From NCBI GenBank assembly GCA_031282905.1, contig JAITCV010000034.1, positions 1 to 18,047 on the forward strand: a DNA stretch of 18,047 nt, in the 5' to 3' direction. This document shows positions 1 to 7,338 of the stretch, one piece after another. How positions within the stretch are numbered: the stretch's first letter is position 1; each line of letters opens with the position of its first letter. Position numbers and translations under genes: made by a program. This DNA is from Azoarcus sp. GTDB taxonomy: Bacteria; Pseudomonadota; Gammaproteobacteria; Burkholderiales; Rhodocyclaceae. The notes under the pieces were generated by a model. It ran no database searches, was not told the origin of the DNA, and was given only the letters and a program-made list of their open reading frames with translations.

Positions 1-236
1 TGCGCGTCATTGATCAGTACCCCCAGGAAACGCTGGTAGAAACGCCGGGTTTCCGCTTTCAGATCGAGCGGGAAATCCTGGGGATACAGAAGATGGGCGA
101 GCCATTGCGCGCCCAGCGCGAGGAAAGCCGAGTCGTGCACGATGATGATATCCGGGGAGAGATGACGCGTATAACGACCGATCCGGTGATAGACTGCGCC
201 ATCCTCGCCAATAGTCTCGCAAAGAGATAGATTCAA
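1..236 (-). pseudogene. Truncated ABC transporter substrate-binding protein (iron/cobalamin type), C-terminal part
   Basis: The minus strand is open without a stop from about 242 to the left edge. It encodes about 78 residues that read like the C-terminal lobe of a periplasmic iron-siderophore/cobalamin-type binding protein: a segment like LSPDIIIVHDSAFLALG, then a WLAHLLYP segment, then an aromatic FYQRFLGV motif. The last resembles the FY-x-x-F/Y-x-G-V motif common near the end of such proteins. The usual N-terminal lobe and signal peptide are absent: the frame begins, with a possible TTG at 234-236, exactly where the helicase gene stops at 233-235. I infer the 5' part was lost or replaced when the helicase segment arrived. 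The 3' end lies outside the window. The family call rests on remembered motifs, so it is moderate. Confidence 0.45.
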
Positions 237-3200
237 GCGGCGTCATCTGCGCTACCATTTGGAATAGCAAAGATGTCTTCCAAATTGTTTTGGATTTCTT
301 GCCAGATGCCTTGATTGACCCGAAACTCACCGACCTGCTGCTCGTCTTCTGTATAGATATAAACAGCCAGACCATCTGCTTCCTGCGCCCACACTTCGTG
401 CTGAATAACGGTAAGTTTGAAGCCTTCCGTCAACCAAGATTTTGTCCAGCACGCTTGTCCAGCGTTTTGGAAGCGATAGCCACAAGCCTTCAACTGCTCC
501 TTGATTGAGTAGGTTCCTCCGGCTTTGCGGAATCCATGTGCGTTGGTAACCTTCACGATAAGGCTTTCAGGACGTCCCCACGCCGGACCAGCAGGATAGG
601 CATTCCAGTCGATGGGTGTCAAAGGCATGCTCGATTGGATAGCGTTGAGAAAGGGGGACTGATTCTTGCTGTCGGTGACGATGATTAGCTTGTCAATCGC
701 ACGAGTTAGTGCTACATAGAACAAACGGCGTTCTTCCTGCACGATCTTTTCGACACTATCACCAAGAACTCTTGAAAACACCCAATCTGGATGGACAAAT
801 GGAAAACGACTAGCAACGGCGTCGAGCACGATTACTGTTGGCTTTTGCAATCCCTTGTAGCCGTGGGCCGTCGAAATGATGATGCGTTCGCCGAGGCTTG
901 GCGGAAACAACGAACGAATCAATGCCAGATAATCATCAAGTCCTCTTTTGTTGCCTGAATTGATGAAGTTGATGTACCAAGGGAGAGTATTCATCCTTGC
1001 AAGCAATACAATGCCATGTTCCGCCTGAAGCGATTGCTTGATCAGTCTGAATATCATGGGTGTGATGATGTCGCCCGAATGGTTACGCTTTTCTATCTCG
1101 GATGGTTCGAATTTTGATGTATCAGCCAGAATGACTTCACCGACTTTTGCGTCCGGGTACGCAACGGCTGGTTTGCCGATACCGGACATCAGAGCGTTTC
1201 CGACATCCACGACAGACCGCACAGATCGGTAGTTGGTCGATATGTACAATTGACGCGATTCGCCGATGAATTCCTGAAATTGTTTGAAAAACCGCAAATC
1301 CGATCCGGCAAAACCGTTGATGGCCTGCCAGTCGTCGCCCACGCAGAAGAGGCGGACCGCCGGATTGACCTGCCGGATAGCTTGCAGCAGTCGATAGAAC
1401 AAATAAGAGAAGTCCTGAAATTCGTCGATAAAAACAAATTTCAGCGCAGCCAGATCGCCACCGCCAGTTTTACGCTGGAACATCGTGACGCCACTTTCGA
1501 TGGCTGTAGCGGCGCGCTGCATCAATCCATCAAAATCATCTTCACCTGTTTCAGCAAGCCGATCCAGATAGGCGGCATAAAGCTTACTCCCCAAGCATAG
1601 GAACATGTCCTCAACAGACGACAAAGCATTATGGGCGTCAATTCGTTCTTGGAGTATGTTTGGCGTCAGCGACAATTTTCGGCAACGACCCACAAAGCCA
1701 ACCATGGCTTTTGTGAACCGATCAATCGCCCGATCTCGGACACGCAACCAGATTTCATCTTCGGAAAGTCTTCGGCAAGTGATTTTATGTTGCTGAAGGC
1801 TGGTTTGTAGCTGCGCCCAAAACCCCGCCTTGTCTTGGACATCATGGGGCTGAAACTCCAAAAGTTTCCAATTTGACTTTTCAGTCCAGTAGCGACGCTT
1901 CTGCTCCGACATCTTGTCGTAATCGGAGTCACCCATGAGGCCGAAATACTCAATAATAACACCGCTCTTCTTCGTCTTGAAAATCGTGAAATCCGGACGG
2001 TAGTTGACTCCATTCCACCAGTGATTCCGTTCGTACTTGTAGGAGATGTCATGCTCAAAGAGGAAATCGGCAATCAATTTTTCACCCCACGACTTGACAT
2101 ATTCTCCTGCAAGGCTTTCGCGTGGCAGCGATCGGCGTAACTGGAGAAATTCTTCCTGTGGCAGGTCATGCCAACCTGCGACGATGCGGTCCCAGTCTTC
2201 CTTGAAATGCGCAAGCATCAACTTACGGATTTGTGTCTGATATGTGGATTGTCGAAGGTGATCATCAATAACGCTTTGGAACACCCGGTTCAGGGTTTGA
2301 TTTTGCCCGTTTGTATCGTTGTAAAGGATGGTTTCTTCAGGGTGGACTACAGCATAAGCCAGGGCGTGGAATGTCATGACATACGGTAGTTCAATTTGTA
2401 GTTCGGAGGCAACCGCGCTGACGGACTCCATTTCCGCTTCGTTGATATCGAACCGATATTGGCGGCGTTGGGCCTTTGCGCAACGTTGCCCAATGGCGTT
2501 CTGAACGAGATTTTCCGCATTGGAATGCAAATGTGCGAGCAGTCTGCGACGGATTTCTGCGGCCGCTTTTCGATTGAAGGCGAGCAATAGCAAGCTCGAC
2601 GGAGCAATCTTGCAATGCTCCATGAGAAACAAGGCACGATTGACCAGTGTAGCGGTCTTGCCACTTCCGGCACGTGCCACTACTTGGACATGTCCGTTGA
2701 CAGCGGCAATGGCAGCAAGTTGTTCATCGTCCAGGATAATGCTCTGATTGTTGGCCGATTTTGCCGCGCGATCTGTGAACCACTTGCGTACGAAGTCCAG
2801 TTTTCTGAATTCGAATTCCTTGTCTGAAACTAATCCTGACTCTTGCGATCTAAAAAACTCCTCAGCCATCAGAAAATCTTGTTGTAGCTTCTGGTCGATC
2901 CCTGTCAGGAGTTCTCGCTTTCGAGCCTCGATCTCTTTGCGAAGATGATCTTGCCGGATACGCTCACGTTCGGCTTCCTCTGCCTTTCGAACCTCGGCTT
3001 CTTTACGCTCACGCTTGGCTTCCTCTGCTACTTTTCTGCACTGCCGTTCAGATTCTTGTCGTTCCCGTTCCTGTACCTCACGCTTTAGCTTCGCACTTTC
3101 AATTTCGCGGAGGATTTCTCTTCGCTTCTCAGTAATCAATTGCGGCAGAGATTTCCATTCACTTTCGTTAAGCTGTAGGTGTAGTTCCTGAAGGATTATT

Positions 3201-3334
3201 TTTTCTGTTTCATCACCGCTCTCCGGGTTGGCAACGAGGCGGGGGCCAACTTCGTCAGATAGAAATTTCTCATACTTGTCCCAGCATGCCCAATGTATGA
3301 CGAGAGCTTCGATCAACTGCGATGGTGTACCCAT
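233..3334 (-). CDS. UvrD-like SF1 helicase with embedded PD-(D/E)XK-like nuclease domain
   Basis: A DNA helicase of superfamily 1A, about 1033 aa from the ATG at 3334. Numbering here is from an alternative GTG at 3376, which adds 14 residues. Residues about 85-160 are a very charged Arg/Glu coiled coil. The Q-motif region is near 215-223, Walker A ARAGSGKT at 234-241, motif II DEFQD at 651-655, motif III GDDWQA at 680-685, motif IV near STNYRS (713-718), motif V around 834-850, and motif VI with ALTRA at 889-893. Inserted at about 430-510 is a segment with an upstream Glu, a YRPDF motif and IIEYFG, followed by conserved-looking Lys/Tyr; this fits a PD-(D/E)XK endonuclease fold. Residues about 950-985 form a short KEQLKACGYRF...CW module of unknown role. 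Base composition is clearly AT-richer than its neighbours, suggesting horizontal origin. I prefer the ATG at 3334 because the 14 extra residues overlap an antitoxin relic and neither start has a good ribosome binding site. A role in repair or anti-phage defence is plausible but not shown. Confidence 0.85.
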   Translation of the reverse strand: MGTPSQLIEALVIHWACWDKYEKFLSDEVGPRLVANPESGDETEKIILQELHLQLNESEWKSLPQLITEKRREILREIESAKLKREVQERERQESERQCRKVAEEAKRERKEAEVRKAEEAERERIRQDHLRKEIEARKRELLTGIDQKLQQDFLMAEEFFRSQESGLVSDKEFEFRKLDFVRKWFTDRAAKSANNQSIILDDEQLAAIAAVNGHVQVVARAGSGKTATLVNRALFLMEHCKIAPSSLLLLAFNRKAAAEIRRRLLAHLHSNAENLVQNAIGQRCAKAQRRQYRFDINEAEMESVSAVASELQIELPYVMTFHALAYAVVHPEETILYNDTNGQNQTLNRVFQSVIDDHLRQSTYQTQIRKLMLAHFKEDWDRIVAGWHDLPQEEFLQLRRSLPRESLAGEYVKSWGEKLIADFLFEHDISYKYERNHWWNGVNYRPDFTIFKTKKSGVIIEYFGLMGDSDYDKMSEQKRRYWTEKSNWKLLEFQPHDVQDKAGFWAQLQTSLQQHKITCRRLSEDEIWLRVRDRAIDRFTKAMVGFVGRCRKLSLTPNILQERIDAHNALSSVEDMFLCLGSKLYAAYLDRLAETGEDDFDGLMQRAATAIESGVTMFQRKTGGGDLAALKFVFIDEFQDFSYLFYRLLQAIRQVNPAVRLFCVGDDWQAINGFAGSDLRFFKQFQEFIGESRQLYISTNYRSVRSVVDVGNALMSGIGKPAVAYPDAKVGEVILADTSKFEPSEIEKRNHSGDIITPMIFRLIKQSLQAEHGIVLLARMNTLPWYINFINSGNKRGLDDYLALIRSLFPPSLGERIIISTAHGYKGLQKPTVIVLDAVASRFPFVHPDWVFSRVLGDSVEKIVQEERRLFYVALTRAIDKLIIVTDSKNQSPFLNAIQSSMPLTPIDWNAYPAGPAWGRPESLIVKVTNAHGFRKAGGTYSIKEQLKACGYRFQNAGQACWTKSWLTEGFKLTVIQHEVWAQEADGLAVYIYTEDEQQVGEFRVNQGIWQEIQNNLEDIFAIPNGSADDAA

Positions 3335-3351
3335 TACGCTTGAGCCTGACC

Positions 3352-3525
3352 AAGCTGTAAGCCTTTTATCATCCACAGCAAGTGCGACAGGTTGGACGCC
3401 TGCCGCCCGGTCAGATGGGCTAGCATCGTCAGCAACTTAGGCCACTGACCGCAGATTAGGCACAGCAGAGTTTTGTTATCCTCGGACAGCGCTACCACTA
3501 TCAATGAAAACCAGACCAAAGACCG
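3352..3525 (-). pseudogene. Degenerate TumA-like (HVO_A0114-family) antitoxin remnant
   Basis: The minus strand here reads RSLVWFSLIVVALSEDNKTL, then CLI, about a dozen unmatched residues, and LAHLTGRQASNLSHLLWMI. This follows the order of landmarks in TumA-type winged-helix antitoxins: a VWF-x-SL segment, LSExNxxLLxLI, and LTGRxxSNLSRTLxxM. The middle has diverged and the usual C-terminal wing and tail are missing; the frame stops at 3334-3336. No TumE-like toxin gene is visible upstream. I read it as a decayed antitoxin gene. Its stop codon forms TAATG with the helicase ATG, so it may now act mainly as leader sequence for the helicase. The homology is from remembered family consensus. Confidence 0.5.
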
Positions 3526-3719
3526 GTCTCGCCCAGTAGCAGGGAGGCTCCGATCATCAGGACAGTGGATACCAACAACGCAACATTTCATCTCAAGTGG
3601 ACGAACATAAGAAAGATGCTCGACAGTTTATCACTGTATTGTACATATACAATTGGATTTGATAGCGCGTCATAGCGCATCCAGCGGAGGCCGATCTTGG
3701 GCGCGAACCAGCGCCAGCG
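3377..3719. other. Gene-poor stretch between helicase and norR relic
   Basis: Apart from the antitoxin relic in its left part, I see no convincing gene here. Composition changes from AT-richer on the left to GC-rich from about 3660, which probably marks the right boundary of the foreign segment. A short AT-rich patch near 3625-3662 could hold a promoter for the minus strand, but no clear -35/-10 pair stands out. No flanking inverted or direct repeats were recognised. Confidence 0.3.
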
Positions 3720-4367
3720 GTGGCATCCGTTTGCTGGCGCAGATCATCCCGCTCGACATGCCGATATGAAACGTCGGCATCGTTCACCGGCAAGCCATTT
3801 CAGGATGCCGCGCGTCTGCGGATGGCTCTGGATGCCGGAACCGCGTACCGAAATGATCGGATGATCGGCGCCTATCCGCTCCGGGTAGCGCCGCTACGCG
3901 AACGTGGCAACGACGTCCTGCTGTTGGCTGGACATTTTCTCGAACAGAACCGTCCTCGCCTCGGCCTGCGCGGCCTGTGCCTGAGTGCCGCCGCGCAGAT
4001 GGCGCTTCTCCACTACGACTGGCCGGGCAATGTCCGCGAACTGGAACACCTGATCGGTCGCGCCTGCCTGCGCGCGTTGGCGGCCAAGCCCACGCGCCCG
4101 CGCATCCTGACTTTGGATGTGGAGCATCTCGGCCTCGAACGCATGCCCAAAACCGTGCACAGCCAGGAAACATCCGCTCCGGCAGGCGGTCCGATGTCCG
4201 ACATCCCGCCAGGCCCCTTGCGTCCCGCGGTCGAAGCCTTCCGGTTTCGCATGATCGCCGCAAGCCTCGAACGTCACCACGGTAACCGCGCCGCCGCCGC
4301 CCGCGAACTGGGCCTCGACCGCGCCAACCTCAACCGCCTCATCCGCAGACTTCAGGCCGGTGGATGA
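3720..4367 (+). pseudogene. norR: NorR-like sigma-54-dependent regulator, 3' remnant
   Basis: Homology begins around 3866. The residues run from PLRVAPLRERGNDVLLLAGH through YDWPGNVRELEHLI (the conserved WPGNVREL segment at the end of the AAA+ domain) to a C-terminal Fis-type helix-turn-helix (RAAAARELGLDRANLNRLIR, about residues 190-210). The spacing and the EQNRxRLGLR segment are typical of NorR, the nitric-oxide-responsive activator of NO-detoxifying genes. The GAF sensor, Walker A, GAFTGA loop and Walker B parts (some 300 residues of a usual ~510) are missing. The first ~50 codons of the open frame do not match the family. It cannot act as a sigma-54 activator; at most it encodes a DNA-binding tail. 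No NO-reductase or flavohemoglobin gene is in the window. Confidence 0.65.
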
Positions 4368-4425
4368 GGCTGCGGCCTTAACTGGGCTGGAAGGTTTCGG
4401 ACTGGCGCATCTGGCCAAACGCCAG

Positions 4426-4482
4426 TCCTGATGATGGGAACGGGAACCTGCGGGGCCGGGTCGTCGAAGTCCTGACCGAAGA
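4426..4482 (+). repeat. 57-bp direct repeat, copy A (left of higBA)
   Basis: Matches 5379-5435 with three mismatches in 57 bases. The shared core runs from TCCTGATGATGG through CTGCGGGGCCGGGTCG to CCTGACCGAAGA. In one plus-strand frame both copies read PDDGNGNLRGRV then EVLTE; two of the three differences are silent GGG/GGA changes and the third is Val/Ala. That pattern suggests duplicated coding sequence of an unidentified gene rather than a random non-coding repeat. Copy A lies between the norR relic and the higA stop. Confidence 0.8.
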
Positions 4483-4585
4483 CAACCTGCACGCCTCGGG
4501 TGCTTCGAATACCAGGGCGGGACAATGGAAACCCTGGCGCCGGTTTTCATGGGAAGGAAAGGGGGGAAAATCTTGCGGCCTTTCC

Positions 4586-5011
4586 TCAAATAAAAGCGGC
4601 GGCGGACACCCCGAAACGCGCGGCCAAGGCGCGAATCTGGCGCAGATTCAGCTCGCGTTTTCCCGTCAGGATCTCCGACACGACCCCCTGGCTGCCGATT
4701 TCCGCCAGATCGGACTGTTTCAGTCCATGCTGATCCATGAAAAATCGCAGCATGTCCGCCCCTGATGCCTCCGGCATCGAATGATGGCGAGCTTCGTAGT
4801 CATTGATTTGGTCGGCAATGATTTCGACCAGTCCCCAAAGCGGCTCTGCTTCGTCATCGGGCAGGGTATCCGCGACGGACTCGGCAAAGTCCGCGAGCCG
4901 CCGGTATTGCGCCTCGTCGCGGATACGGTCGGAGAGTCCCAGGGCACCATGCAGCACGCCCCATGCCTGGGCGATGTCGTGGCTCATTGTGGCGACGCTC
5001 ATTTCTTCCAT
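4586..5011 (-). CDS. higA: HigA antitoxin (HTH transcriptional regulator)
   Basis: Antitoxin of a type II HigBA system: it binds and neutralises HigB and represses the operon. The N-terminal ~65 residues form the acidic helical region usual in longer HigA proteins. Residues about 77-141 hold the HTH domain with the recognisable HGLKQSDLAEIGSQGVVSEI segment, then GKRELNLRQIRALAARFGVS. The family usually ends FGVSPxxFI, as here (AAFI). It follows higB directly. The ATG at 5009-5011 overlaps higB by 13 bp, while the second Met at 5000-5002 would give a classic ATGA overlap and may be the true start (138 aa). The operon looks intact. The palindrome at the higB start is its likely operator. Confidence 0.88.
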   Translation of the reverse strand: MEEMSVATMSHDIAQAWGVLHGALGLSDRIRDEAQYRRLADFAESVADTLPDDEAEPLWGLVEIIADQINDYEARHHSMPEASGADMLRFFMDQHGLKQSDLAEIGSQGVVSEILTGKRELNLRQIRALAARFGVSAAAFI

Positions 5012-5295
5012 GCTCCTTTATCATATTCGGCGTGTGTCATCACGGCCTTGATCCATAGGATTTGCGCGGTAAACGAAATGCCCGCCGCGATCCTGAACTT
5101 ATTGCCGCCGATGTTGAAAACCACGCTGTCCCCAACCTTGTCGGCGGAAGGGAAAGCGGCTTTCAACGCATCCCAGCGCGGAAACTCGGACTTTTCGATG
5201 GCTTTCCTCCACGCTTGAAGCGGCGCGTCCGCTTCCGGGAAACGTTCGGCGAATTCACGCAGGCGGCGGTCAGTAATGATCCTCATGCATTTCAT
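4999..5295 (-). CDS. higB: HigB toxin (RelE-superfamily mRNA interferase)
   Basis: A 98-aa protein matching the HigB family (PF09907 type): N-terminal REFAERFPEAD..L..W, a central W-x-x-L-K-x-A-F-P-S-A-D segment, VVFNIGGNKFRIAAGI as the core strand pair, and C-terminal ILWIKAVMTHAEYDK. The last is the typical K-x-V-x-T-H-A-E-Y-D motif that carries catalytic residues. Family members cleave mRNA on the ribosome. Length and motif order are normal, so the toxin is likely intact. The toxin gene precedes the antitoxin, as is usual for higBA. Met1 (5293-5295) has a weak GAGAT upstream that lies inside the palindromic operator; Met4 (5284-5286) is an alternative start. Confidence 0.88.
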   Translation of the reverse strand: MKCMRIITDRRLREFAERFPEADAPLQAWRKAIEKSEFPRWDALKAAFPSADKVGDSVVFNIGGNKFRIAAGISFTAQILWIKAVMTHAEYDKGAWKK

Positions 5296-5296
5296 T

Positions 5297-5315
5297 TTAT
5301 CTCAATTTGAGATAA
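5297..5315 (-). promoter_or_regulatory. Probable HigA operator at higB start
   Basis: A perfect inverted repeat, TTATCTCAA-T-TTGAGATAA: 9-bp arms around one central base, ending one base upstream of the higB start codon. HTH antitoxins repress their own promoter by binding such palindromes, so this is the likely autoregulatory site. AT-rich sequence just upstream on the minus strand (TTATAT, about 5315-5321) could supply a -10 element; no good -35 is visible. The palindrome also covers the weak ribosome binding site, so it might affect translation too. Confidence 0.65.
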
Positions 5316-5378
5316 ATATAAGGTTTTTCATCGTCGATTCCCCTTCATCCGCCTCGGGCACCTTTCCCCATCAGGCGC

Positions 5379-5435
5379 TCCTGATGATGGAAACGGAAAC
5401 CTGCGGGGCCGGGTCGCCGAAGTCCTGACCGAAGA
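5379..5435 (+). repeat. 57-bp direct repeat, copy B (right of higBA)
   Basis: Second copy of the repeat at 4426-4482 (54 of 57 bases identical). Here the reading frame PDDGNGNLRGRVAEVLTEETR ends at a TGA at about 5442, so copy B could be the true 3' end of a lost gene and copy A a duplicate. The two copies enclose about 900 bp containing only higB, higA and the operator. Confidence 0.8.
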
Positions 5436-5485
5436 GACCAGATGACAGAAGCATGAAGGACAAGTCCGAAAACCGCTTTCCCCCA

Positions 5486-6253
5486 TCAGCGCCGATATTG
5501 GGGCGGCGGCGCGTAGGAGCCGGGGGCGTCTTCGGGGAAGGCTTGCGGGCTGTATGGGGAAGGCCGTGGCGCGCGTGGGACGTCCAATTCGAACACCGCC
5601 GTGCCGATCACGCCGACGTTGTCGGGCGAACCGGCGTCCGTATTGGCGGCATAGGCATCCCGGGGCGCGGAAAAACGAAAGGCGGCGACTTCATCCTGGC
5701 TCTTGCGAAAGCCTTCGATTTGCAGGGTGGTGCGGGGATAGAGCACATAGCCGCGATGGGAAAGGGCGCCGGGCGAGCCGTCGAGGATGTCCAGGCCATC
5801 GACGGTGGCGACGATTTCATAGGTGTTGTCGGAATAGTTCCGATAGGAAAGTTGATAGCGTTCGCCTTCCTTGCCACTCAGATACAGGTTTCGGCCATCC
5901 TGGGTGAATTCCCACGTGTGCCGGTCGCCGGGAATGGAAAACCCGATGCGGCCATTGGCCAGCATGGCTTCCCGTACGGGCTGCCCCTGATAATTGGCGC
6001 TGGAATAATGCACCACGACCACATCCACCGCATGCGGAGAAAGACGGCGCAGATTGACGTTGGTCACGGAAGACGAAATGCCCTCGCCCCATTGCGTGCC
6101 CAGTTTTCCACGGGAGGAGGTTTCCTGCGCGGGACTGACCACATCGGCAGATCGGTAAACCTCTGCCGCGCAACCGGCCATGAACACCAGCGCACACCCC
6201 AGAAGGGCCCGTCCATACCGGGAACGAAGGCGCATCATTTTTTCCTTGCACAT
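5486..6253 (-). CDS. Predicted lipoprotein of unknown function
   Basis: A 255-aa protein starting with ATG at 6251-6253, preceded by GAGGAA about 8 bases upstream; an upstream in-frame TTG at 6268 is less likely. The N-terminus is positively charged, followed by a hydrophobic stretch (about 16-27) and a lipobox-like FMAGC, with Cys28 as the lipidated residue, so the protein should be membrane-anchored in the periplasm. The mature part is rich in beta-forming segments (for example YQLSYRNYSDNTYEIVATVDG and AAFRFSAPRDAYAANT). It ends in a Pro/Tyr-rich low-complexity tail. I do not recognise a characterised domain. It is transcribed divergently from the PAP2 operon. The long plus-strand frame opposite it is a shadow. 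Confidence 0.7.
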   Translation of the reverse strand: MCKEKMMRLRSRYGRALLGCALVFMAGCAAEVYRSADVVSPAQETSSRGKLGTQWGEGISSSVTNVNLRRLSPHAVDVVVVHYSSANYQGQPVREAMLANGRIGFSIPGDRHTWEFTQDGRNLYLSGKEGERYQLSYRNYSDNTYEIVATVDGLDILDGSPGALSHRGYVLYPRTTLQIEGFRKSQDEVAAFRFSAPRDAYAANTDAGSPDNVGVIGTAVFELDVPRAPRPSPYSPQAFPEDAPGSYAPPPQYRR

Positions 6254-6392
6254 TGCAGGTTTCCTCAAAGTTCATCCATTGATCCAGGATGCATGAAATC
6301 CATGTACCCCACTTGGTTTTGCCATGATAATCCCCGATGCGCTTTGCCGCCAATTTCGTCAAAAGCGGCAGGGGCCCGCGGACCCGGACCTT

Positions 6393-6453
6393 TCCAGGGG
6401 CGAGGCATGCCTTGCCCCATCGTTGCGTTGCGGGTCGCCGAACCGCCCCTGGA
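6393..6453. repeat. 10-bp inverted repeat in the divergent intergenic region
   Basis: TCCAGGGGCG at 6393-6402 and its exact reverse complement CGCCCCTGGA at 6444-6453, separated by 41 bases. It lies between the divergent lipoprotein gene and the PAP2 operon, so it could be a regulator site or a weak terminator-like structure. No clear promoter hexamers were seen next to it. Chance occurrence in GC-rich DNA is possible. Confidence 0.35.
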
Positions 6454-6543
6454 TTGAGCATGAACGGCGAAAGACTCCCAGCCCGATGGCGAACTCTTGC
6501 CACGTCCAATAGAATGTTTTGTTTTGCTTGGCCCCTGACCGTG

Positions 6544-7338
6544 ATGAGCGTTCTTTCCCCTTCGCCCCCGTTCGACGCGCGCGCCGTGTTCGCACGGGTG
6601 CTGCTGCCCGCCATCGTGTGCGTTGCGTTTGCGGCGGCGGTGGCGCTCTTCGGGGTCGATGAAACTTGGTTTCGCGCCGGGAATTCATTCGCGGCCGAGC
6701 TGTTGCCGGTCTTCCTGTGGGCGGGAATCACCGATCTGGGCTCCGCGCAATGCATTTTTGCCTTGGCCGCGCCCTTGCTCAACTGGCGGCCACGCTGGGT
6801 GGCTGCCATGATATTGGCCGCCGCGCCCGCGGCGGGACTGGCTTACGCGATCAAGAAATTCGTCGGCGAGGCCCGCCCCGCCGCCGTGTTGCCGCCGGAT
6901 GAAATCCATATCGTCGGCAAGATACTGACCGGCAACAGTTCCTTTCCTTCCGGCCATACCATGACCGCGTTCGTGTTCGTGGGCGTGGTGGTGCTGTGCG
7001 TCCGCCGCCCATGGGCATGGTTCATGCTGTTGCCCGCCATGCTGGTGGCGTTCTCGCGGATCGCGGTGGGCGCGCATTGGCCAGTCGACCTGTGCGCTGG
7101 CGCCGCGTGCGGCTGGTTGATGGCGGCGTTGGGCGTGTGGTGGTCGGCGCGCTGGCGATTCTGGGAAAAAGCCTCGGGGCTGCGTATCCTCGCGCTTTTC
7201 ATCCTGCTCGATGCGCTATCGCTTTGTTTTACGGATATCGGTTACCCCGAAGGACTGTGGCTGCAAATCTCCGCCGCCATCCTGGGAGGCATCGCCGCGC
7301 TCCATGTATTGTGGAAACCACTGGCGGTGGCGGCATGA
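6544..7338 (+). CDS. PAP2-family phosphatase (membrane)
   Basis: Integral membrane acid phosphatase of the PAP2 superfamily; members remove phosphate from lipid substrates such as undecaprenyl pyrophosphate, phosphatidic acid or lipid A. All three signature motifs are present (264-aa numbering): K104-x6-R111-P112, P135-S-G-H138, and S171-R172-x5-H178-x3-D182. The His and Asp form the catalytic site together with the PSGH His. Several hydrophobic helices fit a five- or six-pass protein. The start is uncertain: the frame is open further upstream with Met codons at 6460 and 6514, none with a good ribosome binding site; I chose 6544 as the last Met before the first membrane helix. The stop overlaps the next gene by ATGA. 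The context suggests recycling of a polyprenyl carrier. Confidence 0.85.
   Translation: MSVLSPSPPFDARAVFARVLLPAIVCVAFAAAVALFGVDETWFRAGNSFAAELLPVFLWAGITDLGSAQCIFALAAPLLNWRPRWVAAMILAAAPAAGLAYAIKKFVGEARPAAVLPPDEIHIVGKILTGNSSFPSGHTMTAFVFVGVVVLCVRRPWAWFMLLPAMLVAFSRIAVGAHWPVDLCAGAACGWLMAALGVWWSARWRFWEKASGLRILALFILLDALSLCFTDIGYPEGLWLQISAAILGGIAALHVLWKPLAVAA

Noticed and set aside
3593..3793. 66-aa minus-strand frame between the helicase and the norR relic
   Set aside because: No ribosome binding site, no recognisable motif, and it crosses the composition boundary.
3894..4589. 231-aa minus-strand frame opposite the norR relic
   Set aside because: The WPGNVREL and Fis-type HTH homology lies on the plus strand; the minus frame shows no motif.
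5453..6457. 334-aa plus-strand open frame opposite the lipoprotein gene
   Set aside because: Antisense shadow: the minus strand has a lipobox, ribosome binding site and plausible protein, and the plus frame shows no family motif.
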